From the NCBI GenBank assembly GCA_947646735.1, contig CANTFK010000983.1, positions 372,001 through 436,000 of the forward strand: a stretch of DNA of 64,000 bases, given 5' to 3'. Under the pieces are notes generated by a model. It had not been told where the DNA came from. It saw only the letters and a list, made by a program, of their open reading frames with translations, and ran no database searches. Origin of the DNA: Peronospora farinosa. Taxonomy: Eukaryota > Oomycota > Peronosporomycetes > Peronosporales > Peronosporaceae. Position 1 is the stretch's first letter, and each line of letters begins with the position of its first letter. A program made the translations under genes and the position numbers. Of this stretch, positions 56,064 to 64,000 are shown in pieces.

Positions 56064-56238
56064 TTTAAAGGTAAAAGTGAAAAGTGAATGAACAAAAGGG
56101 GGGGGGGGCGGTATTTCGTCGAGTCAAGTACGTAGGGGGAGCTTGCAATACATTAAACAAGTATGACGTATGGAAATGATTTACCTATTTGCGTATTATC
56201 ACTGCCATATGTCTTATTTCAATGAATCCGTATTGTTG

Positions 56239-59164
56239 CTAGCACCTTTCAAAAATCTTGTAGAGATTGGTGAGGCAGGCCACTGGCGTGATGAGCTGTG
56301 CATTGTTGAGCTCATTCGGTGGACAGAACGCAGCGGTCTTCATGGCTGGAAACAGCACGTGCTCTAATATTAAAGCCTCTCGCTCGGCATTTCCTGGGTA
56401 CCGCATCTCACCGTACCAACGTGCTAGCACCTGGGCCACACTTTCGAAGCAAGGCTCCTCTTCCTCCCAACTCACTTTTGTTGCCAGATGAAACACAAAC
56501 TCTGGAAGGGAATGGATCGACGGCTCGTGGTCTGGTAATAGCTGTGGCAATGTGCGTAGCATGCCTTGCGAATCGATGTCGAGCGAGAAATACTCAAACA
56601 GCATAGGACCGTTGGCACTTAGCAACGTCTTGATCTCGTCTGCAAGCTGCTCTCGAGGGCCGTCCTCTTTGTCGTATCCATTCCGAGGGTTCTTCAGTGC
56701 TTCTAACACCAAGTCAAAGATCGCTAGCGGTGTCGGCAGAGTAATCGGCTTCGTCGCACCGAACTGTAGCAAAACCTGCTGGTAGAACACGTGAAAGGCA
56801 ATTTCGTCGTGTCGTACGATGTACAGCTTTGTTCGATATTGCACAAGCGAGAACTGCTTATCAACGATGCCCACAAAACTGTGCTCGCGGAAGAGCTAGT
56901 GTACAAAAGCAAATGGTCAGAAATTCTGTACTGCGTTCGCACAAAGAGAAAAAGTCTTACCCTCCCAAGCGCCTTATTCTTGTTTTGCCGCACCAAGCTC
57001 AGCAAGTTTTGAACGCTGGATAGTATTTGTGGAGTCTGGGTGGCCTCAAGACTCCCGCGGCGATCGTGCCCGTCCTCCGGCTCAGGTTCTATCGAGCATT
57101 TACGTTAAATTCACAAGAGTGCACACCGGAAGCAAAGTAGCGACTCCCCACCTTGACGCGATTGGGTCTCTGACAGTTTTCTCTTTTTCAGCTTAAGAGA
57201 CTTCGCCGCAACGAGGTTGCGGTCATTAAAGTCATCCCGCTTACCAGTCCCGTCGGGGGAAGCGCCGCACTCGTGTTTCTGCGAACAAGACTGGGACAGT
57301 TGCGATAATTGGGTCTTCTGCGATTCAAGGAAGCAGTACTTGTCTATCGTGTTTGACCGATGGTCGGTTCGCACTAAACGCTGTGGTGCCTGTCCCACCA
57401 CAACAAACACCAAATCGAGAAGAGTGAGTGACCAAGGGTGTGAAGTCACCGTACCCAAAAATCTTACCAGTGCTGACTGGTATTGCTTGGATGGTGGAGT
57501 AAGCTTTTGACTGAGATCAATTTCGATCGAGTCGACAGAGCAGTTGGCTTCATCTTCACTCTCACCTTCACGCTTATTGCATCCTTCGTCACTAGGTTCT
57601 GCTGCTTCCGTTATTGCTTCCTGTTCCAAAGGACTTTGTCGCCTGCGTTGCTTTATTGATGAGTTTTCATTGTTTGCGGAAGAGGTTTCCAACATGGCCG
57701 TTATCGACCGAACGGAAAAGCTCCGGCTTTCGTTGCTACCTTTCAGCTGCTTTTCAACTGCCTCGCTTATCGAATCAACGATATCTTCCTCGTGCAGGAA
57801 GTGTATCTAGTACCAGGGCAACCAAAAAAGTAGTAAGTCTCATTTTCTTTGCATCGCTTGGTTGTAGAAATGCGCACCTCTTCTTTTGTCGGGTGAATGT
57901 TCACGTCGATGTTGCGAGGTGGTAGTTCCATGCTCAAATATACAAACGGGTGTGTGTTTTTTGGTAAATAGAGCGAGTAAACGTACTCACAAGCGCGCTT
58001 TAATGCGGGGCACTCGACCAGGCGATCGTTGATAAAGAGAATGAAGTTGCTTTTTCGTAGGCTACAACATGAAAAGACAAATGAATCAGCTTGACACATC
58101 CAACAATAAGGAGTAATGTGAAGCGCCTGGCGGCCATAGCGCTAGTGATTGTAAGCTCAAAACTTACTGAAAGTTGGCATTGCTGATGTATCCACGGATT
58201 TGATGCTGTAAATCCATTGAGCCTGCAGCTCTCACATCTTTAATGAGCTCGAATGAAGTAAGCTCCTTAGCAATCTTGCTGCCGTAGATCGAACGTATCA
58301 CGTCTAGTTGAGAGAAATTTTGCAGTGTGTTGACACTGCAAGAAGAGTCCCGGTACTATATGCATACAGCCAGGTGAAACATGATTGGACCAGCAAGAGC
58401 GCTTAAGCAAATACTCGCACCTTTTTGCATACAAATCCCACTCCTTTCGCTTTAAAGTGAACAGCATATTTCTGCACTACGTCCAAGATTCGAGTGTACT
58501 GCTCCGATGCATTCTTCAACGCCTGTTTCCTCGTGCTTAGATTGTAAAACAAATCCTCTACCTACAAAATACACGCTCTTCTATATCTCTTACAGTCCAA
58601 TCAAACATTTTAATCATCCTCACTCACCAAAATTTGCGTGCCATTTTTTCCTGCGCAAGGCTTGGGATCCTTCGATTCTCCTGCTTTCTTTGCCACCAAC
58701 TTTCCGTCTCGATACGAAGCTCTAGTACACCACACCAACAATACCCTAGCATCAGCATTCATATTGCGACATGATTTTATTCACCATTCGTTGTACTTGT
58801 AGGCGCATTGTTGGTCCGCTGTTTTCGATGTGATTGTCACATGAGCCACATGTGATATACTGGCGAGCGCTTCGCCTCGGAATCCAAAGCTCTTAATATC
58901 CTTCAGATCTTCGAATCTTTTGAGTTTACTGGTGGTAAAGCGTTCGCATACGATCTCCAAGTCTTGGCGCTGGATACCTCGTCCATTGTCCTGGATCTGC
59001 AACAGCTTGAGACCGCCCTGACTCACTGTAACTGTCACGTGTGTTGCTCCTGCATCCAGTGCATTCTCTAGTAGCTCCTTCAGTGCATTTGCAGGACGAT
59101 GTACCACTTCTCCAGCCGCAATGCGGTTCACCACGTCCTGACTCAGTCGCTCGATACGTGCCAT
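56239..59164 (-). CDS. DNA mismatch repair protein MLH1
   Basis: A MutL homologue of 775 residues from nine exons: 59164-58797, 58721-58628, 58561-58421, 58355-58168, 58061-57878, 57806-57468, 57380-57152, 57088-56961, 56895-56239. Every phase matches. The N-terminal GHKL ATPase shows [33 protein letters not shown] and [10 protein letters not shown]. The S5-like domain shows LFINDRLVE and [13 protein letters not shown] Ser-rich linker leads to the C-terminal dimerisation domain ([19 protein letters not shown]). The protein ends in FERC, the conserved MLH1 tail that completes the PMS partner's active site. It pairs with PMS1/PMS2 in the nucleus. It is the most intron-rich gene in the window. 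Confidence 0.93.
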
Positions 59165-59918
59165 CTTCCTGTACATCTCAATACTGACGTACTTTATAGC
59201 GGGAAACAATGCGATTGGTTGAAACTCAATGAGTACAAAAGCATGATATAATTCTCTAAAATGGATGTATTGTGTCTAAAATGTACCCCTAAAATGTACC
59301 CTTGCAATTAAATTTTAACAATAATGATAGCGTTTACCGTGTACAAGTCGTCCAAGTACCTCTTCGATTGTGTGAGCGCTACGGATGTCACACAGTCGCA
59401 ATCTTGTATGACTGTAAATATAGATGTGTTTGAAGCACTTCAGTAGGTTTTAATTTCGCAAAAATGCTGCAAACAATTTAAAAAGAGGGTTTGAAAATGT
59501 AGCACTAAATAATTGTTGTGTAGACTTAATGCAGTGGACGTTGTCAAGCGCATGGATTACGTGGAAGTCGACAAACTGATTGCATCTTGTCGAGAGCATG
59601 TACTGTATTATTGAGATGTCGTAGGGTCTTGGGCAGGAGTTGACACGTGCACTTGTTACTATTGTGATATTGTTACTATTGTGATATTGTTGCTGGTTGG
59701 GTATAGCCTCCGCAGACTATTGTGATGCCAGCAACACATGGTGACATTGCACCGTTTCAGAAGTTTGTAAAGTACTTGAAAGCTCGAAAACGAGTGAGGC
59801 AGTAGAAATGAGGTGATGCATGAGTTTTATAAAGAAGAAATTGACTTGTGGTCGTTTGATAATGTTGGTATGATAGGCTGGTGTAGTTCTACTTGCAGAT
59901 GGACGTCTTTTGATACTG
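59165..59918. other. gap upstream of MLH1 and of the next gene (divergent)
   Basis: MLH1 runs left and the next gene right, so this should hold both promoters. A short duplication of TTACTATTGTGATATTG lies near 59,656-59,690. An acceptor-like CTTGCAG at 59,893-59,899 suggests that the next gene may have a further 5' exon here. Confidence 0.45.
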
Positions 59919-60546
59919 ATGCCGCTGGAAAATGATGACTCGCGGCTTCGCTGTGTGGTTGTAAATGCAACACCTCCTACGGAGAATTCCGCTGGGTTGC
60001 CATCTCATGTAACGACCATTCGGATCGATGAAGCAGCAGCTGGTCCGGCTTTGCAGAGAGAGCCACAGGTTCAGTCTGCTAATGCTATGCTTCCACCACT
60101 GCACGAACAAAAGAGGGATAAACGTCGACGTGCTCGAGCTCGACCCAATAACCGCACACGCTCTCAGCAGGAAGATGTTGATGATACAACACCTCAAGAC
60201 TCTGTGACTGAACAGTTCCGACATATTCAGGTATCGATGTTTTTTTTTGTAGCACTAGGTCGAAGAATTGTTTGTGACTTGTGGGGGTCAAACTGCTTGT
60301 AGGCTGAAGTTGCAGCGCCGACATTTACGCCTAATAAGGAAGTGACTATGTTGCACAGCTTACCACGGCTTGAAAGGGCAACGCGAATTGCTCAACTTCG
60401 GTACGTTGGTCGTCACCTTTAGGTGTTGTTGTTGGGAACGCACTCACGCGTTGCTTCGTTTTGCAATGCCCAGGCAAGAATACGAGGCTTTCCACAAATA
60501 TCACTACGATGTATTGCAGGGATGGAGTAGATCCAATTTTAATTAG
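59919..60546 (+). CDS. unrecognised small basic protein, three exons
   Basis: Exons 59919-60230, 60303-60400 and 60474-60546 join across 72- and 73-nt introns (GTATCG...TGTAG and GTACGT...CCCAG) in phases 0 and 2, giving 160 residues. The middle carries a strongly basic patch (KRDKRRRARARPNNRTRS), a likely nuclear signal. The C-terminal exon ends in EYEAFHKYHYDVLQGW. No domain is recognised. The start is uncertain: the frame is open upstream to an acceptor-like CAG at 59,899, so a first exon may be missing. Confidence 0.55.
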
Positions 60547-60666
60547 GCAACTAAGGAATAAATGACCACCAAAGCGTGACGTGATTCTTTCAACATTAGT
60601 GCTGTTCTTGCAAACGTGGAGACCCTTCCGTAGCTTTTGGGTTTACTGACGCGGACAACGGACGCA

Positions 60667-62363
60667 CTACTCATAGCGCATTGCCTCCATCTCCTTCAGC
60701 TCCTTTGATACTTTAGATGTAGTAATCTCTATTCCCGTCTCCGTGATCTGTGCAGCAAGCAAGACATGAAAAGTCGTTAGCGTCGAGCACACACTATTCA
60801 AATCAGGCAGCATTCAATAACGTACCACAACATCATCCTCAATTCGAATACCAATTCCACGGAACTCTTTAGGCACGTCAAAGTCATTTTTCGGCAAGTA
60901 AATACCCGGCTCAACGGTAATTACCATACCCGGTACCAACGGTGCACCGCGCGTGATGTGCGGTGTGTCGTGAATATCCATGCCCAAATAATGACCAACG
61001 TGCGTCGGGTTGTACTTTTGAAACTCACGCATTGCAGAGCGCGAGTGTGGCCCGCCCTTGGCTTTCATAATTCCCAATTCAAGCATCTGTTTCATCATGA
61101 GATCCACGGAGTAGTCATGTAGACCGTTTAAACTAATAGGCTCCTTTTCTTGAATCATTTTTCTCAAATGCTCAATGCACTTCTTCTGGACATCCAGAAT
61201 AAACTCGTACAAAATGACCTGTCCTACTGACAATTTTCCGCCGACAGGCCATGTGCGCGTAATGTCACTTGCGTATCCACCAGCAACTTCACATCCAGAA
61301 TCAACCAGCACCAAATCGTGCTCACAGAGCAAATCACGTTTCGCCAAATAGTGAATCACTGCAGCATTTGATCCCGAACCCACGACGTTCGGAAACGCGT
61401 TCCACAGCGCACCATTCTTCTTGACGGACGCTTCAAAAGTCGATCCGAGTGCAAGCTCAAGCATGCCAGGTCGTGTATTTTTCATCATGTCAATAAATCC
61501 CTCCGCGCCAATGTCCGCCGCGAACCGCATACGGTTGAGTTCATTTTCGGATTTTACCACACGAAGTTGTTCAACCAGAAAATCACCACTAACAAATTTG
61601 CTATAAAAGTCCTGCGTAGCGTGTATAAAATTCGACGAATACTTTGCTCCATCCGGCTTGAGCACAAATACCTTGTCCACTCCAGACAGCAGTTTGTGCA
61701 TGCCCAAGGCCAGGTCCGTCAACTGAAAGGCTTCATCCGCTAAATAACGATCTTTAGCTCCATCTAAACCGATCCGAGCACCATCCCATTGCTCACTGCG
61801 TCACAAAAAGCAACAAAATTTGTCCGAATTGTACAATTAGTTGCCAAAAATATACCCCTTTCTAGCAACGTCACACACCTGCGTGGATCCCGAGGACGTA
61901 CAAAGAGCACAAAAGAGCATTTATTTTGACTCTTGACCAGTACTGCATGAGCATCAGGCTCCTCCAATCCAGTGAGGTACATGAAGTTGCTGTTCTGGTG
62001 GAACTCAAACGGGATATCATGTGTCATATACTTGACTTCAGCTGCGTTGGTAATAAACGCCGAGTTGTTTGGCATTGTGTCAAACAATTTTGCGCGACGT
62101 TCTTGGAATTCCATAGCCAATAGTCCTGTAACATACCATTAGAAAACAATTGTCAGCTATTTTGTACCTATAAATTTGAAATTTGCAGAAATAAGTGATG
62201 AGTATTATCACATACCAGGCTGGAGACAACCAGGCTGCACCTTGAAAGGGTTAAACAACTCATTGGCATTGGATGAAAACCTTGCAATAACAATGTTGGA
62301 AGTTTTTCTAGCGATGAGTACACGGGTAGAGAGCGCTTGGGTCTGTATCACCTTCCGCAACAT
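60667..62363 (-). CDS. mitochondrial Xaa-Pro aminopeptidase (aminopeptidase P3-like)
   Basis: A 481-residue M24 metallopeptidase that removes the first residue before proline. Exons: 62363-62216, 62125-61879, 61795-60826 and 60747-60667; introns 90, 83 and 78 nt, phases match. The first exon is a typical presequence (MLRKVIQTQALSTRVLIARK). Then comes the aminopeptidase P N-domain (HDIPFEFHQNSNFMYLTGLE) and the pita-bread catalytic domain. Metal ligands are in VDSGCEVAGGYASDITRTWP (two Asp), VGHYLGMDIHD (His), TVEPGIYLP and GIRIEDDVV (two Glu). The last exon adds ITETGIEITTSK. Location in mitochondria is inferred from the presequence and family resemblance. Confidence 0.92.
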
Positions 62364-62534
62364 GATGATTCTTGATTCAATATACACCTCATATAATGTT
62401 GCTCGTGTGTCGTCTGTATTTTATAATAGTCTCGCCATGATAAAGTACGATTGGTTTGACTGGCCACCCAGGAGCTCAGACTGAATCAAACCTGCGAGGC
62501 AGCCTCTCAGTAGCTACGTGAACCTTTCACCAAG

Positions 62535-63317
62535 ATGCCGCAGCATGAGCATATGGAAATGCATCGTAAGCGCCATGGCGTGCGTATGGATGCCGTTGAA
62601 AAGAAGCGCAAGAAAGAGGCACGTGAGGTGCATCGCCGCTCCCAGTTTGCTCAAAAGGTGCATGGCCTACGTGCTAAGCTGTACAACCAGAAACGTTTTA
62701 AGGAGAAGGCTGCTATGAAGAAGACACTGGCATTGCATAATGAGCGTACGAACAAGCACGCCAATGACGATGAGATCCCGGATGGTGCCGTACCGTCCTA
62801 TCTATTGGACCGCGAAGGCGTCTCTCGTGCCAAGGTGTTGAGCAATACTGTGAAGCAGAAACGAAAGGAGAAGGCTGGCAAGTGGGACGTACCGATTCCT
62901 AAGGTCAAGCCTATTGCCGATGATGAGATGTTTAAGGTATTGCGCTCTGGCAAACGTCGCAATAAGTCATGGAAACGCATGATTACCAAAGCCACGTTTG
63001 TGGGTGAGAACTTTACGCGTAAACCGCCAAAGTACGAGCGTTTCATTCGTCCCAGTGCCATGCGCTTTAAGAAAGCCCACGTCACCCATCCAGAGCTTAA
63101 GACGACCTTCCACCTTGATATTATTGGTGTCAAGAAAAATCCGCAGAGTCCGCTGTACACGCAGCTTGGTGTGATGACTAAGGGTACTATCATTGAGGTG
63201 AACGTGAGTGAGCTAGGGCTTGTGACTACGTCAGGAAAGGTTGTGTGGGGCAAGTATGCCCAGGTCACGAATGTGCCGGAGAACGATGGCTGCATCAACG
63301 CCGTGCTGCTCGTTTAA
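62535..63317 (+). CDS. ribosome biogenesis protein NSA2
   Basis: A 260-residue intronless basic protein. It begins [20 protein letters not shown] and contains [32 protein letters not shown] and [11 protein letters not shown]. It ends in an eS8-like barrel ([32 protein letters not shown]). The length is exactly that expected for NSA2. It acts in the nucleolus in maturation of the 27S pre-rRNA within pre-60S particles. Divergent from the aminopeptidase P gene with a ~170-bp shared upstream region. Confidence 0.95.
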   Translation: MPQHEHMEMHRKRHGVRMDAVEKKRKKEAREVHRRSQFAQKVHGLRAKLYNQKRFKEKAAMKKTLALHNERTNKHANDDEIPDGAVPSYLLDREGVSRAKVLSNTVKQKRKEKAGKWDVPIPKVKPIADDEMFKVLRSGKRRNKSWKRMITKATFVGENFTRKPPKYERFIRPSAMRFKKAHVTHPELKTTFHLDIIGVKKNPQSPLYTQLGVMTKGTIIEVNVSELGLVTTSGKVVWGKYAQVTNVPENDGCINAVLLV

Positions 63318-63462
63318 TTGCCGTTTTTTTCTATAGATTCTTATACAATCATATATCGCTTCGATGCTCATTTCTCTTTTTTTGCTTCTTGCTAACGACT
63401 AACTATGATTGACGGGGTAAAACGTAGCTACTAACAAGGTCTGCTCTTTCCAATCTACGTTC
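63318..63462. terminator. convergent 3' ends of NSA2 and thiolase
   Basis: About 145 bp lie between the two stops on opposite strands. T-rich runs (TTTTTTTCT, TTTTTTTGC) occur here, but no defined polyadenylation signal can be assigned. Confidence 0.3.
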
Positions 63463-63999
63463 TTAATTCTTGTAGTTCTCAATCAAGCCGACGTAGGCAA
63501 GTCCGCTGTCAGCGCAAGCCGCAAGCAGCGCGTACTTACCGCCCTCTTTCTGCAATTTGTTGGACGCCGTGTTCACTAATCGACTACCAGTGGCACCAAA
63601 CGGGTGTCCAAGTGACAGCGAGCTTCCCCACGTGTTCAGCTTCTCCAATGGTACACGTCCAACAGCTTGGTCGATTCCAAAGAGCTCCTTGCAGTGCTTG
63701 GGCTCCGCCAGAGCGTTCAAATTAGCCAGCACCTGTCCAGCAAAGGCCTCATGGATTTCAAAGTAGTCAATGTCGCTCAATTTTATCTTGTTCTTGGCCA
63801 AAATTTGTTGAATGCCGTACGCTGGACCTAGCAGCAGAGTCTCAAAGGGGTCGACGCCTACAAACAGCCAGTCCTTCAGCACCGACTTTGGCTTGTATCC
63901 AAGCTCCAGAGCTTTGTCCTCCGACATAATCAGTGTCGCAGCAGCTCCGTCGGTCAAAAAGGACGAATTAGCTGCTGTATGAGTACCATGAGGCTTGAC
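63463..63999 (-). CDS. acetyl-CoA acyltransferase (thiolase), C-terminal part
   Basis: Partial: the gene runs off the right edge, so only the last ~178 residues are visible (from VKPHGTHTAANSSFLTDGAA to ENYKN and the stop). GTHTAANSSFLTDGAAATLIMSE, the EIHEAFAGQVLANL helix, LGHPFGATGSRL and the C-terminal cysteine region AACADSGLAYVGL are thiolase family motifs with the catalytic His and second Cys kept. Resembles the mitochondrial trifunctional beta subunit (beta-oxidation thiolase). The first catalytic Cys would lie outside the window. Confidence 0.92.
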   Translation of the reverse strand, partial: VKPHGTHTAANSSFLTDGAAATLIMSEDKALELGYKPKSVLKDWLFVGVDPFETLLLGPAYGIQQILAKNKIKLSDIDYFEIHEAFAGQVLANLNALAEPKHCKELFGIDQAVGRVPLEKLNTWGSSLSLGHPFGATGSRLVNTASNKLQKEGGKYALLAACADSGLAYVGLIENYKN

Positions 64000-64000
64000 A

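Noticed and set aside
1..64000. tRNA, rRNA or riboswitch genes
   Set aside because: No cloverleaf with A/B box, rRNA core or riboswitch-like sequence was noticed by eye on either strand; a covariance search would be needed to exclude them.

Overview
This window looks like a nuclear segment of a filamentous oomycete, most likely a Phytophthora or downy-mildew type plant pathogen. The reasons are a mitochondrial-type FtsZ, a three-enzyme prephenate dehydratase / prephenate-arogenate dehydrogenase / aminotransferase fusion, a small secreted protein with an RxLR-like motif, compact genes with 60-95 nt GT-AG introns (often GTACGT, GTAAGT or GTATGT donors), Ty3/gypsy chromodomain elements, and Helitrons. 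The lineage is an inference from gene content; no sequence search was possible.

Layout. 1-850 is repeat with a strong hairpin. 858-15,050 is a gene island: secreted RxLR-like protein, FtsZ, thioredoxin-UBA-PUB protein, an unrecognised small gene, a DUF445 membrane protein, a RING-H2 protein, a four-exon PTEN-like pseudophosphatase, eIF3g, an unrecognised nuclear-looking protein and a GH5 beta-1,3-glucanase. 15.05-19.8 kb is poor in genes and carries a decayed gypsy gag. 19.8-31.1 kb is a second island: aromatic amino acid fusion enzyme, dolichol kinase, a secreted hexose-phosphate mutarotase, and an SDR-CbiX fusion broken by three single-base frameshifts. 31.2-53.7 kb is a transposon graveyard: Helitron ends and hairpin arrays in opposite orientations, a minus-strand gypsy element, a pogo/Tigger transposase relic, a second minus-strand gypsy element, minisatellites, and a truncated Helitron with the end of its PIF1-like helicase. 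53.8-64.0 kb is a third island: PAS-domain MAP kinase, MLH1, a small unrecognised basic protein, mitochondrial aminopeptidase P, NSA2 and the start-less end of a thiolase.

Most genes are independent housekeeping genes: translation initiation (eIF3g), 60S ribosome assembly (NSA2), mismatch repair (MLH1), dolichol-linked glycosylation (dolichol kinase), Phe/Tyr synthesis, beta-oxidation (thiolase) and organelle division (FtsZ). No operon-like arrangement exists. I rebuilt five multi-exon genes by joining exons across GT-AG introns and checked that the summed exon lengths divide by three: PTEN-like 692 aa, dolichol kinase 587 aa, PAS-MAPK 702 aa, MLH1 775 aa, aminopeptidase P 481 aa. The most interesting observations are the Helitron-end hairpin arrays with a head-to-tail Helitron junction, the fusion proteins, and the frameshifted SDR-CbiX gene.
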